The notes beneath the pieces were generated by a model. That model had not been told where the DNA came from. It did no database searches and saw only the letters and a list, made by a program, of their open reading frames with translations. DNA of 37,417 bases from an uncultured Chloroflexota bacterium (GTDB taxonomy: Bacteria; Chloroflexota; Anaerolineae; Caldilineales; Caldilineaceae). The stretch lies in assembly GCA_903879975.1 (NCBI GenBank), contig CAIRNL010000438.1, forward strand, positions 1 to 37,417, in the 5' to 3' direction. Shown piece after piece: positions 12,001-18,377 of this stretch (positions are counted from its first letter, which is position 1; each line of letters starts with the position of its first letter). Both the position numbers and the translations under genes were made by a program.

Positions 12001-12864
12001 CTGGCTGTCGAGGACACTGGTTGCGCTGGAACCGGCTGTCGCCATCGACCAGGCAACCCGAGGCGCCACGTTGCTGTACATAGAAGACTTGATCAAACCA
12101 AAATGCACCTTGCTGCGCAGACTGGTCGCAGAGGTCAAGTTCAAAATTACAAGCCCGTTGCCCATTGATGGCTCGTAGGACGTGCCGGTGTTGCCCGGGC
12201 TGCTCCCGCTGTAGTTGGCTGGCGTGACTTGATCTGACGCGATGGTCATCTTTCCCTTGGGACCTTCGCTGTAGCCAAGTTCCTGATACCCCGAAAACAC
12301 AATCTGGTATGAGGTGCCCGAGTTCAGCCCCAGAGTATACGCTCCACTCGCATCGCTGACGGTCGTTGCTGCTGGCGTCACTGAGCCGCTGATGTAGGCG
12401 GTCACAGTAATTCCAGCAACTCCAATATCACGTGGCCACAGGTCAGCGTTGCCGCTGGCTTGAATATTGGTCGGCAGTGTGATCGGGTAAGGATTCTTGC
12501 CGTCGGTTGACCGATAGCCGTCCCCGTTGTAATCGAGAAAGACAGTGCCACTCACAGGCACAAGACTCTGGAGCAGCGGTGCCGGCTGCGTGTGCTCGGC
12601 TGCGGAGCGGAAGGTGCTCTCTGCCTGCTTTTCCCCTCCTGCCGCATCAGCCGGTTGCAGCTCCGTACTCAGCATGCTTTTAATCCGTCCGCCTACCTGC
12701 ACATCGGCTTCGGCTGTTGTCCACAACAACTCCGACGACCGAGCGGGCACTCTGACTGGCACTCCGGTAGCCCTTACAGATAAAGGGGCCAGCGCCACTA
12801 TCGCTATGCCAACCAAAAACAGGCGACGAAGCAGGTGAACAATTTTTGGATTGCTAGAGTGCAT
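1..12864 (-). CDS. Giant secreted SdrD-B / RCC1-repeat protein, 3' end outside window
   Basis: A single open frame of 4288 codons without a stop starts at ATG 12864 and leaves the window at base 1, so the C-terminus and any anchor are not seen. Residues 1 to about 32 form a signal peptide (basic LLRR, hydrophobic core, SVRA). An SdrD-B-like module follows (about 104-190). A domain begins with VGTVWGLAY near 313, is interrupted near 495 by 14 RCC1-type repeats (about 505-1335), and resumes at ALVYAYPL near 1399. SdrD-B modules start near 1690, 1874 and 2034. An uninterrupted copy of the split domain spans about 2213-2480. At least 14 further tandem SdrD-B modules run from 2611 to the edge, each with a G(D/N)xVWxDxNxxGxQDxxExG signature, a fold usually tied to calcium-stabilised stalks. 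Inferred role: extracellular or surface structure or adhesion. The Shine-Dalgarno sequence is weak, so the exact start is moderately certain. Confidence 0.9.
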   Translation of the reverse strand, partial: MHSSNPKIVHLLRRLFLVGIAIVALAPLSVRATGVPVRVPARSSELLWTTAEADVQVGGRIKSMLSTELQPADAAGGEKQAESTFRSAAEHTQPAPLLQSLVPVSGTVFLDYNGDGYRSTDGKNPYPITLPTNIQASGNADLWPRDIGVAGITVTAYISGSVTPAATTVSDASGAYTLGLNSGTSYQIVFSGYQELGYSEGPKGKMTIASDQVTPANYSGSSPGNTGTSYEPSMGNGLVILNLTSATSLRSKVHFGLIKSSMYSNVAPRVAWSMATAGSSATSVLDSQRPLQNSWTGGDQLSTQRKDLADRSQVGTVWGLAYQSISDRLFAASVVRRFAPPLAADAKSDTLFLIDNNRPANPNSNPTTPALLGSVRLASLGIDTGVLPARNSTYLDAGDLATFGLVGKRGIGGIDLYTSDYNGVLYLANLYDRKLYGLSVQVPATTTLTAADVIALPDAPWVTGDPCAGQGPARPWAVKVHEGYLYVGLVCTGESAPQRAIYIGAGQLADASGWSKDSGQYSGVDAKVQAVAVSDNDEDFTCALTTQGGVKCWGYNGLGIVGDGTTVNTNKPTIYVPGLSSGVIQVAISNNIVCAITDQGGVKCWGANNYGQLGDGTTIAHTTPVDALGLSSGVTDIDPGDSYVCAIQNGAARCWGYNDYGLGNGTTTSSSPITVTGITSGAVQIEANATNACVRMGNGTVRCWGLGLYGGNGNGSITDQSTPVTVTVAGGAVLTDVAEIAIASYATCALRNDGKVLCWGSDDTLQLGNGTVTGYKYTADYVKNSSGSGDLSGITSITGGEYGISGKFCALTTAGGVVCWGYGGYGGLGNGSLANQALPTAVSGLSSGVAAVDAGLATTCAVMADGTLKCWGYGGWGNLGNGANADSTTPVNVLPVAPATVSYTSQPAPYNLARVSQSSVLTYSVPVVNGEYEVSALFFNDRDAALNLSVEGQQITPAYRFAVPSSPLSQTIVSGQDFTCALTVDGGVQCWGAGANGRLGNGTIANSALPVAVTGLSSGVKALAAGEAHACALTDTGAVKCWGANLFGQLGRGTGNTTDSSTPVEVVGLGSGVKAIGAGSHFSCAIMAADGRVKCWGRNDYAQLGDDSIVRRETPVDVTTTNGSQTPLTGAQSVRGGTWHACALLDAGGVKCWGYQPDGQLGNGVVVGNQDYAGDVTVAASTPLTNVKSIATGARTSCALLNTGAVQCWGGALGIGSGQVGDGANTNRSRPVNVMGLNSGVVAISANSIGNFGHTCALLSSGAVKCWGENNDGQLGDGSISDKWSPISVVELNEKIASLGAGDTHTCALTTNGAVKCWGDSDNRQLGLTTTTDRLRPLDLPGTTAVYAPAGQQAMVVQPTAITDGLLTVVVTHTSGHMQTAALSGLFVRPKFGGSALVYAYPLGSDGRPLGAGSGITWTLPLSFSLAYTRSAQIDGDECSALGIGTRKTAGWNHWSDRYQDGWHAAVTRTLSCGPVGRRIAAYPQPMLVDLEFGPAGSIALGFADRFGYQMRNSGNQNGSNTAIYYTKQPVPPGSTDTAAGYYSIGVAGDLLCASGSTTAPTQGAWSLENGGVCAGRTGSITVTNAGGVVEFFDDTYRRIDNYDRWEPARGALYQIPGTYSIAANNSYPYSVDTEYSAGATTFSWNDGSLRRSQSGVNFAWTATSDAGFNMSADLIHDFELLALPAPVEIGDRVWRDDNANGLQDPGEPGVAGVSVTLTDPNGSIVTATTDAAGYFLFSSDPDPVPTEARDDNSSVSTGSRIYGLDGKSVGEVNLLLPGSEKFTLRVALVQGNLLKFPATAGGEQLYPTTPQATTDNPPLRAGGAGNDARDNDGMLEQGNSGLESVIRFVVGQPGINDSAYDFGFALPDLQIGNQVWLDVNNNNVLDNGESGIAAVTVELYQDSDQNNLFTPGKDRLQKTTTTDSNGRYLFTQLASTNYLVVITQTNFVSGGALYNKLPSQGAGILIADANSDRNNLSHGIRSGLLGSGGYVAANVLTLVGGREPDTTVDGDDTFGNLTVDFGFFNATVCVATSGDVGGSVFVDTNFNGLGDSTEALLPRAAVVTAYNLQNTVVATNSVGLDGKYVLSGLYSARPATETLRIEFTGLLAGYGTGPDGAYSVAAGAAITGSAGSIRFHSGASCEVNYGVTDLYASACTVPYIAMTVMYGGPASQGNPLSTGSNAAINDGVVTWRYGATGTRTGAYLGEAKGAEVGAVWGMAANQGQGQILVSATLKRSVQLGALGIGGIYRMSTRGSDSAEKLIDLVALGLNLGQSNIPSNAQRSAQYDDPLVVAQWVGRTGIGDIDLDEKGQTLWLTNLYEKKLVAINVDRKTAIGGSNPVRASDILTQTAVPMPSCTGGEGRPWGLAVRKGFVYAGVVCDAFTSQNPAHLAAAVYRYNIAAGSWDATAVVQFPLTYNTPPSTGYIASYGLDASKRFMPWQQMAPNIAVYKQPILADIEFDDDGSMVLQIIDRSGHQRTPYQINPPPSYFVTGGDTVRFCNVNNTFVQQGLAGCPLQRRNGQGVGGGQFYWGAFVPLHFNTQNGGIAVLPGTREIVLGGMDPNNVIYTQGAYYLSSLTGANTGGGYIVGSSFLKGTGVGDLEIVCEPSPLEIGNRVWVDQNADGVQDTNDAPLTGISVRLYHAGTDRQFGTVDDVLMLTTTTNSRGEYIFSDKTDGNADRDIYANTDYQVRVNTKQAPIKSYLLTQRNGTMASLAWQPGTVTSSSDESSTSNYADLRDSDAVLLGDDAVITLTTSVYRDNNHTYDIGFYPEAIIGNQVWYDANQDGILDAGELGAPAVQVVLYNASNTAVATTTTDASGVYTFSALPPSTYKVAVIVPTHYAVSPQTAGGSSIDPTGVTASEELTVGEINLGKDAGIYYTGGLGDRVWNDLDADGVQDAGEPGIAGVTLTLTSASSGQIISTTVTDANGNYTFPNLPPGTYTVQAVSPPGYLASPQDAAAGGVAADSDLNPQNLQMSYPLGTNDQYPHLDAGLYQPARLGDLVWFDSDIDGVQDAAEVGVPGVTVVLYNALTGQPVLTTTTNASGYYTFTNLTPGDYFVDFTTPADYAISPQDASGASGMDQSNSGATDSDVNPLTKRTVATTLVSGENDSTWDLGIYQLAKLGDRVWLDNDGDGIQDTGETGIAGMPVVLYDAVTAQPALTTTTNANGIYTFTGLRPGLYYVQFTTPVTYTVSPLDAGGTLSDTQDSDVDPTSTRTTTTVLTTGENDPNWDLGLYLPVRVGNYVWVDSNVNGYQDSGEAGVAGVTVTLYDATSGQPVLDNGRPLSTATDFSGEYRFEDLPPGNYSVAFDLETLPNSYAVTLQDATASGTNDTNDSDANPTTGQTAPTGFLSSGQENLTLDMGVYPTVGLGNYVWYDLNEDGIQGTSETGVPGIVVNLYNVNGTAVATTTTGSTGDYAFRGLVPATYTVGFVLPPNYAVSPVDATYDDDNDSATANVNDDTLDSDAITNTLRTAPVGLSPGEFNPTIDSGIYFTGTLGDRVWEDLNRNGSQDAGELGIAGVVLTLTSSAGAVVTTTTDVNGYYSFSNLNPDTYTVTVQPPQGYAATLQNIGSEVSDSDLLPTTSQMIHLLGVNERYPNLDAGFYLPARLGDFVWYDSDQDGIQDSGETGVPGVTVVLYDALTVAPLLTATTNASGYYTFTNLTPGDYYVDFTVPAGFVISPQDAGSSDTVDSDADLQTGQTVSTTLSSGESDPSWDLGIYELARLGDFVWYDSNADGIQDAGEAGVPGMAVALYRAVSATLLQTTTTNANGYYTFTNLTPGGYYVNFTVPAGYVVSPQDAGSSDAVDSDADLQTGQTVSTTLSSGESDPSWDLGIYELARLGDFVWYDSDQDGIQDSGETGVPGVTVVLYDALTVAPLLTTTTNASGYYTFTNLTPGDYYVDFTVPAGYVVSPQDAGSSDTVDSDAGPLTGQTITLTLAAGANDLTWDLGIYRPMARFGDRVWLESDRDGLASTGILTPIEGMVITATASTGIVYTTATNAQGYYSFTLEANTYTVTYGTVPASYGLVIPSATPGGASESGSRGVYQESGNPDRSHENGTLVTIAPGEGNWAVDFAFNPPMASIGNRVWYDTNENGIQDASETGVLGVVVSLLDSQGSVIAATTTDADGYYSFNDLLAGSYAVQFTIPAGYRVSPQDVGSDNAVDSDTDPTTGRSVTTTLDRGENDMTWDMGLFLPVEPASIGDYVWLDTNRDGFQDASETGVPGVTVKLLDTNNAVVAETQTATDGYYKFEHLIPGTYSVQFVPPTGYVVSAQDAGSDNATDSDADP
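1020..2063 (-). repeat. Three tandem 348-bp near-identical SdrD-B repeat units
   Basis: The same string (gtcgtaccagacgaagtc) begins at 1321, 1669 and 2017, an exact 348-bp period equal to 116 codons. Units one and three share long stretches verbatim, including the GIQDSGETGVPG coding part. The middle unit differs there (GIQDAGEAGVPG) but is close to identical in the DLQTGQTVSTTLSSGESDP part. This indicates recent tandem duplication or gene conversion inside the SdrD-B array. Confidence 0.85.
8870..11300 (-). repeat. 14 RCC1-type repeats in two groups of seven within the giant gene
   Basis: Fourteen copies of a motif of the form C-A-L/I/V ... C-W-G-x-N-x-x-G-x-L-G-x-G are read on the minus strand. 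Seven lie at about 11300-10180 and seven at about 9985-8870. A segment of about 65 residues without the motif separates them and contains NGEYEVSALFF and LNLSVEGQQ. RCC1 proteins fold as seven-bladed propellers, so two propellers are expected. Every copy has the Cys of CAL and the Cys of CWG about ten residues apart, 28 cysteines in all. The fourth copy is the most divergent (ACVRMGNG). Confidence 0.85.
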
Positions 12865-13029
12865 AAATGTTTCTCGCTCGTTACAAGTAAAGAAATAGCT
12901 TGAGAAGACCGTCACTGAACGATCTGAGAATCGCCATTTTTGCGGGATAACGCAGCGGATAAAAGGAGTAGAAATGGAGTATTCGCAGTTCGGTGCTGCT
13001 GGGGGTGCCTGACGGAAAAGTAGCTAAAA

Positions 13030-13063
13030 AGAGTAGATCAGGAGTAGATCAGGAGTAGATCAG
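13030..13063 (+). repeat. Three 11-bp direct repeats, candidate regulator sites
   Basis: The unit gagtagatcag occurs exactly three times head to tail at 13031-13041, 13042-13052 and 13053-13063. Two more GGAGTA elements, also 11 bp apart, lie at 12965-12970 and 12976-12981. All five are in the same orientation, about 100-200 bases before the giant gene's ATG. Eleven bp is close to one helical turn, so bound monomers would lie on one DNA face. Confidence 0.7.
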
Positions 13064-13126
13064 ACTGGGGAGGACAGTGGCCGGTGTGGGTTGCGCCTCT
13101 TACAATGGCAGGCAATATGATACGCG

Positions 13127-13153
13127 ATGCAGAGGAGGAAAGGGTCTCTGCAT
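13127..13153 (-). terminator. Hairpin after the MalT-like gene, possible terminator
   Basis: An 8-bp perfect stem (atgcagag / ctctgcat) with an 11-base loop lies 35 bases past the stop codon of the MalT-like gene. There is no T-run, so termination here would be weak. Confidence 0.35.
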
Positions 13154-13187
13154 CGCTGGCTGAATCTGGCAAGGAATCTAGAAACGT

Positions 13188-16061
13188 TCAGATCAGTCCC
13201 AGGCGACGCGCGCGCGCCACGGCATCGGTCCGGCTCTGGGATCCTAGCTTGTCCAGAATGTTGCTGACATGTTTGCGCACCGTATGGATCGAAATCACCA
13301 AGGAACTGGCAATTTCTGCATTCGAAAACCCTTTTTCAAGTAAGCGAATGATCTCGCTCTCTCGGTAGGTCAAGGGTTCGAGCAGGCGTGGAGCAGACCT
13401 GACAACCGGTTGATCTGTTGTGCGGCTCTCTGATCGCAGCGGAGGTGTGTCCAACCTGAATGTCGCCGACACATTCGATTGCTCTGCTGGATACATCCGC
13501 CCACGCCGGGTAAGCAGTTCATTGACGAACGGCTGATAGAGGTGATCTGCCCCCAGTTCCTGCAGCAATACGCCGAGAAGGGGGTCCATAAATAAAAAAG
13601 GCCGGCAAAATTTTTCGGCCTGCGCCCGTTTGATCGCTGAGCGGAGCCTTGTCAGCGCCTTGCTCCATTCCCCCAGCACAGCACAACAGCAGGCATCGAA
13701 GACCAGCAAGTACACCTCTAGGGCATCGTAATGTAACTGTTCGCAGCGTTCCTGAAGAGTATGTACCCCAGCCTGCGCCATCCGTACACTGTCGACTGTG
13801 CGGATGGCCAGCAGCGCACTAATCCAGATTAAACCGTCGGTCGGTGTCGTAAGGTCCACAAACTCAGGGTCAACTGTACGCAGCCAGGAGGTTGGCTCTA
13901 TATCGGTGCGTGCGTGCACACACAGGGCAACTTCAAGCGCGTCGAGCGACAGCTGGATTTGAGAAGAATCAAAAGTGTAATGGACGGCGCGCAGATTGGC
14001 GATGATTTGCCTGGCATGTGTCACATTTCCACGCGTTGCCCACAGATCGATCAGATAGTAGGCAGCCAGATACTGCGTCCTCACAGCGCTCATATAGGGC
14101 TGTTCTAATACACTCTCCAGATGATAGGCTGCTGCATCGTCTGCGTTCGCCTGATAGTAGAGGGCACTTCCCAACAAAAAATGGGCAGTGGCTGTGCTCA
14201 TCAGCAGTTGTGCCTGCTGTGCAATTCTCAGATAGGTCGCAGCTGCTTGGGTAAGGGTATTGTATTGGCCCGCAAACCATAATATAACGCAGCGGGCTTG
14301 CGCCAGACGGGCTGTATAGGGAGCCATCTCCGGTGATGCATCCGCTTCTGCCCGGTCGAGCACAGCTAGCGCCCGCTCAATTGCGCCGCTCCTTTGGTAG
14401 GCGCGCGCCAGATATCTCCAGAGTGTGCCCCGTAAAAATTGACAATCGGGCGGGATCGAGTTCAGTGCATCTGTAGCCCAGGCTTCACAAGTTGCCATAT
14501 CCTGGCTGGGTGCCAGTGGGTGCATTGACAGGAGGTTGAGTTCCGCCTGCCAACGGGCACGCTGCCCGTCCGGCCAGGAGGACAAGGGGTTCACCAGCAG
14601 CCTGCTGATCTGTTCCACCCTGCGCTGCAACTGCTGTTGCGACTGCCACCGGAATTGTAACAGCCAGCTCTGCGCCAGCAGTAGAGCCGGATTTGCCTCG
14701 ATCAGTGGCAATGGCAGCAAAGCCAGATATCGATCCAGCAAATGCCACTGCTCGTGATTCTGCAGCGACGGTACACGCTCAAGCAGAACCTCTGTTGCGG
14801 CCAACGGAGAATGTCCAGCCAGATAAAAGGTAATCGCTTGCTCAATCTCACCTGCGCTGGTATACCACTGTGCGATGCGAATACAGAGCGTATCAACTTC
14901 ATACACTGGCAACGTTACACGCAGACGTTCCTGCAGCATTGCCTGAAACAGGTCGTGGTACCGGTAGCTGTCGTGCTTTTCCCCCAGCCGAATCACAAAC
15001 AAATTGTGTTTGACGATGTCGGCCAGCAACGCCTGACTCTCCAGCAAGTCTGCATTTCCCATCACGATAGCGCACAAAGATGGATGTAGCACTGGCAGTA
15101 GCGAGGTTTTGAGCAGAAAATGTTGTACTTCGCCCGGCTGTTCGGCCAATACTTCGTCCATGAAATAATCCACCAGATGGTGGGGCAGGTTTTGCCTGAA
15201 CCCAGCCAACAGATGATCCAGCCCGGCATGCGTCTGCAAAGAAAGCGCAGACAAACATATACCGGCAGGCCACCCTTCAAGATACCGGTGGAGGAGTGCA
15301 GCCGTTCCAGGTTGTGTGGGAAGTAGATTGGTCAAAAACTGTTCGGTTTCCCGGTGGTTGAATTTCAAATCGTCCAGCCGTAGCTCCAGTACACGGCGCT
15401 GACTGCGCAGGCGGGCAATCGAAAAAGGCATTTCATGGCGCGATACGAGAATCAAAGACAAAGTTGCTGGAGACCAACGCACAACTGTCTCCCAGAAACG
15501 GTGGATTCCGGGGTTGGTCATGCTATGACAGTCGTCCAGCACTAGCACGATGCGGTTCGACAGGCCAGCTATATCTTGCACAAATTGCATTGCCAGAATT
15601 TCGGGGTTTAAGTCGTGTCCCCCCCCTGTCAACATCAGTCTGCTTTGTCGGCATACCTCGGGTTGCACCCCTTCAACCGCCGTCAGCAACTGCGAACAAA
15701 AGCGGTGAAGATGGTTGTCTAGCGGGTTAATGCTGTACCAGGCAAACATGCAATTCGTGTGCCTGACGCGGCTGGACATAAACCAAGAAGCAACTGTCGT
15801 CGTCTTGCCGTAGCCGCCAGGAGCAATGACGACAGCAAGGGGCAGGATAAGGCACTGTTCCAACTTCGACCACAGCTCCGGGCGAGACACCAGTTCGGCA
15901 ACCAATTGTGGCGGATGGAACTGAACGTCGGATAGGGGTGGCTTGACCTCCCTGGCGACAGCCTCTGCCAGGAGGCCCGCTGTCTGCCGAACTGGATTCG
16001 CAAAGTGTACATCCGAAACTGTTTCTTGTCTCTCCATACGTACTAGTATCTTGTCTCCCAT
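13188..16061 (-). CDS. MalT/LAL-type LuxR-family ATP-dependent transcriptional regulator
   Basis: A 957-residue cytoplasmic regulator of the STAND/LAL class. A P-loop (APGGYGKTT, residues 80-88) and Walker B (IVLVLDD, 171-177) mark the N-terminal NTPase. A long helical repeat middle part (about 450-850) resembles the TPR-like sensor region of MalT. The last 65 residues are a LuxR/GerE helix-turn-helix (LTYRESEIIRLLEKG, then SIHTVRKHVSNILDKLG). Family members oligomerise on ATP and an inducer, then activate transcription at direct repeats. The length is typical of the family. The gene lies between the glycerol transporter operon and the giant secreted-protein gene on the same strand, so either could be its target. 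The direct repeats just downstream favour the giant gene. The start at 16061 has only a weak Shine-Dalgarno sequence, and an in-frame ATG at 16037 is possible. Confidence 0.92.
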   Translation of the reverse strand: MGDKILVRMERQETVSDVHFANPVRQTAGLLAEAVAREVKPPLSDVQFHPPQLVAELVSRPELWSKLEQCLILPLAVVIAPGGYGKTTTVASWFMSSRVRHTNCMFAWYSINPLDNHLHRFCSQLLTAVEGVQPEVCRQSRLMLTGGGHDLNPEILAMQFVQDIAGLSNRIVLVLDDCHSMTNPGIHRFWETVVRWSPATLSLILVSRHEMPFSIARLRSQRRVLELRLDDLKFNHRETEQFLTNLLPTQPGTAALLHRYLEGWPAGICLSALSLQTHAGLDHLLAGFRQNLPHHLVDYFMDEVLAEQPGEVQHFLLKTSLLPVLHPSLCAIVMGNADLLESQALLADIVKHNLFVIRLGEKHDSYRYHDLFQAMLQERLRVTLPVYEVDTLCIRIAQWYTSAGEIEQAITFYLAGHSPLAATEVLLERVPSLQNHEQWHLLDRYLALLPLPLIEANPALLLAQSWLLQFRWQSQQQLQRRVEQISRLLVNPLSSWPDGQRARWQAELNLLSMHPLAPSQDMATCEAWATDALNSIPPDCQFLRGTLWRYLARAYQRSGAIERALAVLDRAEADASPEMAPYTARLAQARCVILWFAGQYNTLTQAAATYLRIAQQAQLLMSTATAHFLLGSALYYQANADDAAAYHLESVLEQPYMSAVRTQYLAAYYLIDLWATRGNVTHARQIIANLRAVHYTFDSSQIQLSLDALEVALCVHARTDIEPTSWLRTVDPEFVDLTTPTDGLIWISALLAIRTVDSVRMAQAGVHTLQERCEQLHYDALEVYLLVFDACCCAVLGEWSKALTRLRSAIKRAQAEKFCRPFLFMDPLLGVLLQELGADHLYQPFVNELLTRRGRMYPAEQSNVSATFRLDTPPLRSESRTTDQPVVRSAPRLLEPLTYRESEIIRLLEKGFSNAEIASSLVISIHTVRKHVSNILDKLGSQSRTDAVARARRLGLI

Positions 16062-16173
16062 TCTCTACTTGCCGCAATGAAGGCGTGAACCAAAAGCATG
16101 GCTATCTATGGACAGCAGAATGGATACAGATGTTTTTTCTCTGCGGATTACATGAATCAAGCAGAGGACAGTC

Positions 16174-16202
16174 ATTATACAATCAGCGTAAAAAATACTT
16201 AA
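16174..16202 (-). promoter_or_regulatory. Candidate promoter of the MalT-like gene
   Basis: On the minus strand a perfect TATAAT (16179-16174) follows a 17-bp spacer and a poor -35 TTAAGT (16202-16197). This predicts a leader of about 105 nt before the ATG at 16061. Confidence 0.45.
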
Positions 16203-16255
16203 CTAACCCAAGCGGATATCTTTTGATCTCTGGTGGGTGTTTGGTCACTGCTATA

Positions 16256-16290
16256 CGCACGTCGGCAGATTCAAGATCCGCCGACGTGCG
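16256..16290. repeat. 11-bp perfect inverted repeat
   Basis: Arms cgcacgtcggc and gccgacgtgcg enclose a 13-base loop. No T-run follows on either strand. It lies upstream of the candidate promoter of the MalT-like gene and could be an operator or a secondary terminator hairpin. Confidence 0.5.
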
Positions 16291-16337
16291 CGCTCTTGCA
16301 GGGGGACGGGTGAGGCTTTTGCGTTGTGAGAAGGGGC

Positions 16338-16391
16338 AAACAAAAAGGCCGTACAGCCTTGAACCTCAAAGCTGTACGGCCTTTTTTGTTC
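16338..16391 (-). terminator. Rho-independent terminator of the glycerol transporter operon
   Basis: The long stem pairs aaaaaggccgtacagc with gctgtacggcctttttt. It is flanked by A- and T-runs, so it can terminate from both sides. It lies 57 bases past the stop codon of the binding-protein gene. Confidence 0.9.
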
Positions 16392-16447
16392 GCGATCCTG
16401 TCTTGGCTGTAAACAGTCTGTTGCAGCCAACCGGTCAGGTCAGCGCA

Positions 16448-18265
16448 CTACTGATTGGCGTCGGCCCACGTCTGGAGCAGGGTGTCGTAGGCGATGGTCT
16501 CCGGAGCGCCTTTCTCGTCTTCCAGTTTCGGATAGGGAGCACCGGGCTGGTCGAACCAGTACTGGGCATCCTGCTCCGGGTTCAACTTGGGCGAGCATTC
16601 TTTGAGTCCAGCGCGTTCGAGGCGAGCCAGCACTTCGTCTTGTGCCGCAGCCAGGCTGTCCATGGCTTCCTGGGCAGTCTTTTCACCGGTGATAGCCGGG
16701 GCGATATTCTGCCACCACAGCTGCGCCAGTTTCGGATAGTCCGGCACGTTGGTGCCGGTCGGCGTCCACTGCACACGGGCGGGCGAGCGATAAAATTCGA
16801 TCAGGCCACCGTATTTGGCTGCGTTCTCGGTGAAGTAGTCGCTGCGGATGTCGCTGTCACGGATGAAGGTCAGCCCGACGATGCTCTTCTTGAGCGAGGT
16901 CGTCTTGGCAGTCACGAACTGGGCATAGAGCCAGGCCGCCGCACGGCGGTCAGCCGGGGTGCTGTTGAGCAGCGTCCACGAGCCTGCGTCCTGGTAGCCC
17001 AGCTTCATCCCTTCCTGCCAGTATGCGCCATGCGGGCTGGGGGCCATGCGCCACTTCGGCGTACCGTCTTCGTTCATCACGGCCAGACCGGGCTGGGTCA
17101 TGTCGGCGGTGAAAGCAGTGTACCAGAAAATCTGCTGCGCAATATTGCCCTGCGCTGGCACCGGGCCAGCTTCCGAGAAGGTCATCCCAGCCGCTTCTGC
17201 CGGCGCATAGGCCTTGAGCCAGTCGATGTATTTCTGCAGCGAATATACGGCAGCCGGGCCGTTGACATCGCCGCCACGTGTGACCGAAGATCCTGCTGGG
17301 GCGCAGCCTTCGACACGAATTCCCCACTCGTCGACTGGGTTGCCGTTGGGAATACCCGGGTCGCCGTTGCCTGCCATGGAGAGCCAGGCATCGGTGAAAC
17401 GCCAGCCCAGCGATGGGTCTTTCTTGCCATAGTCCATGTGCCCATAGACTTTCTGGCCATCGATCGTGCCGTCGCCGTTGACCTTATTGGTGAAGAAATC
17501 AGCAATATCTTCGTAGGCGCTCCAGTTGAGCGGGACACCTAGCTCATAGCCGTAGGCGTCGCGGAACTGCTGCTGAATGTCTGGGTTGGTGAACCAGTCG
17601 TAGCGGAACCAGTAGAGATTGGCAAACTGCTGGTCAGGCAGCTGATACATCTTGCCATCTGGCGCTGTGGTGAAGCTTTTGCCGATAAAGTCATCGACAT
17701 CCAGGGTCGGCAGGGTGACATCCTTGCCTTCGCCTGCCATGTAGTCCGACAGCGGCACGACAAAACCGTAGCGGAAGTGGGTGCCGATCAGGTCAGAATC
17801 GTTGACATAGGCATCGTAGATGTTCTGGCCGGATTGGAACTGAGTCTGCAGTTTTTCGATGACATCGCCTTCCTGGATCAGGTCATGGGTGAGATTGATC
17901 CCGGTGATTTCAGAGAAGGCCTTGGCCAGAACATTGGCCTCGTACGAGTGTGTAGCGATGGTTTCGGAGACGACGTTGATGCTCATGCCGCGGTATGGCG
18001 CCGCCGCCTGGATGAACCATTTCATCTCTTCCATCTGCTCTTCTTTGCTGAGGGTGCTGGGCTGGAACTCTTCATTCACCCACTTCTCAGCGGCAGCCAA
18101 CAGGGCTGCGTCGTCGCTAGCCGCCGCCGGTGCAGCTGCCCCGCCGTCGGCAGCTGGTGCGGCAGCTGGCGCAGCTGCACCGCCACACGCCGCCAGCACC
18201 AGGCTGACGAGCACCAGCAAGCTGACCCATATCAGCCTGGGGTTCTTCTGTTTTGCTTTCTGCAT
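16448..18265 (-). CDS. glpV: Glycerol ABC transporter substrate-binding lipoprotein, GlpV-like
   Basis: A 605-residue extracytoplasmic solute-binding protein. The N-terminus is a lipoprotein signal with lipobox LAAC (Cys27), followed by an Ala-rich linker. The mature part carries segments I recognise from the proteobacterial GlpV-type family: INVVSETIATHSYEANVLAKAF, then IQEGDVIEKLQTQFQSG, YVNDSDLIGTHFRYG, DQQFANLYWFRYDWF and HMDYGKKDPSLGWRF. In Rhizobium that family binds glycerol for import by GlpSTPQUV. It is the last gene of the six-gene operon here, in the same relative position. A clear AGGAGA precedes the ATG at 18265. The gap from the DUF2160 gene (112 bases) contains a hairpin that may raise expression of the binding protein relative to the permeases. 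The substrate assignment rests on family memory and operon content, so a related polyol is possible. Confidence 0.88.
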   Translation of the reverse strand: MQKAKQKNPRLIWVSLLVLVSLVLAACGGAAAPAAAPAADGGAAAPAAASDDAALLAAAEKWVNEEFQPSTLSKEEQMEEMKWFIQAAAPYRGMSINVVSETIATHSYEANVLAKAFSEITGINLTHDLIQEGDVIEKLQTQFQSGQNIYDAYVNDSDLIGTHFRYGFVVPLSDYMAGEGKDVTLPTLDVDDFIGKSFTTAPDGKMYQLPDQQFANLYWFRYDWFTNPDIQQQFRDAYGYELGVPLNWSAYEDIADFFTNKVNGDGTIDGQKVYGHMDYGKKDPSLGWRFTDAWLSMAGNGDPGIPNGNPVDEWGIRVEGCAPAGSSVTRGGDVNGPAAVYSLQKYIDWLKAYAPAEAAGMTFSEAGPVPAQGNIAQQIFWYTAFTADMTQPGLAVMNEDGTPKWRMAPSPHGAYWQEGMKLGYQDAGSWTLLNSTPADRRAAAWLYAQFVTAKTTSLKKSIVGLTFIRDSDIRSDYFTENAAKYGGLIEFYRSPARVQWTPTGTNVPDYPKLAQLWWQNIAPAITGEKTAQEAMDSLAAAQDEVLARLERAGLKECSPKLNPEQDAQYWFDQPGAPYPKLEDEKGAPETIAYDTLLQTWADANQ

Positions 18266-18315
18266 TTTGTTCTCCTTCGAACGATGTGATGAAAATACTC
18301 TTCCGTCCAGCCACC

Positions 18316-18346
18316 GCTGCTCGCCGGGAAGGTGTCAACGAGCAGC
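18316..18346. other. Hairpin between glpU and glpV
   Basis: An 8-bp stem (gctgctcg / cgagcagc) with a 15-base loop sits in the only sizeable gap in the 3' half of the operon. It could protect or attenuate the transcript ahead of the binding-protein gene. Confidence 0.3.
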
Positions 18347-18377
18347 CGGATTCGTCAACTGAAGGCAGCAGCGCTGC

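Larger units (their letters stand above)
12865..13187. other. Intergenic region upstream of the giant gene
   Basis: This 323-base stretch holds no supportable gene. It contains GGAGTA repeats in two clusters and an 8-bp hairpin after the regulator's stop codon. I could not find a convincing -35/-10 pair for the giant gene, which would fit a promoter that needs an activator. Confidence 0.5.
16062..16447. other. Intergenic region between the binding-protein gene and the MalT-like gene
   Basis: No gene is supported in these 386 bases. They contain the strong terminator of the glycerol transporter operon, an 11-bp perfect inverted repeat and a candidate promoter for the MalT-like gene. Confidence 0.6.

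Noticed and set aside
16085..17542. Plus-strand open frame of 485 codons
   Set aside because: It runs through a terminator hairpin and antisense to the binding-protein gene, and has no recognisable domain.
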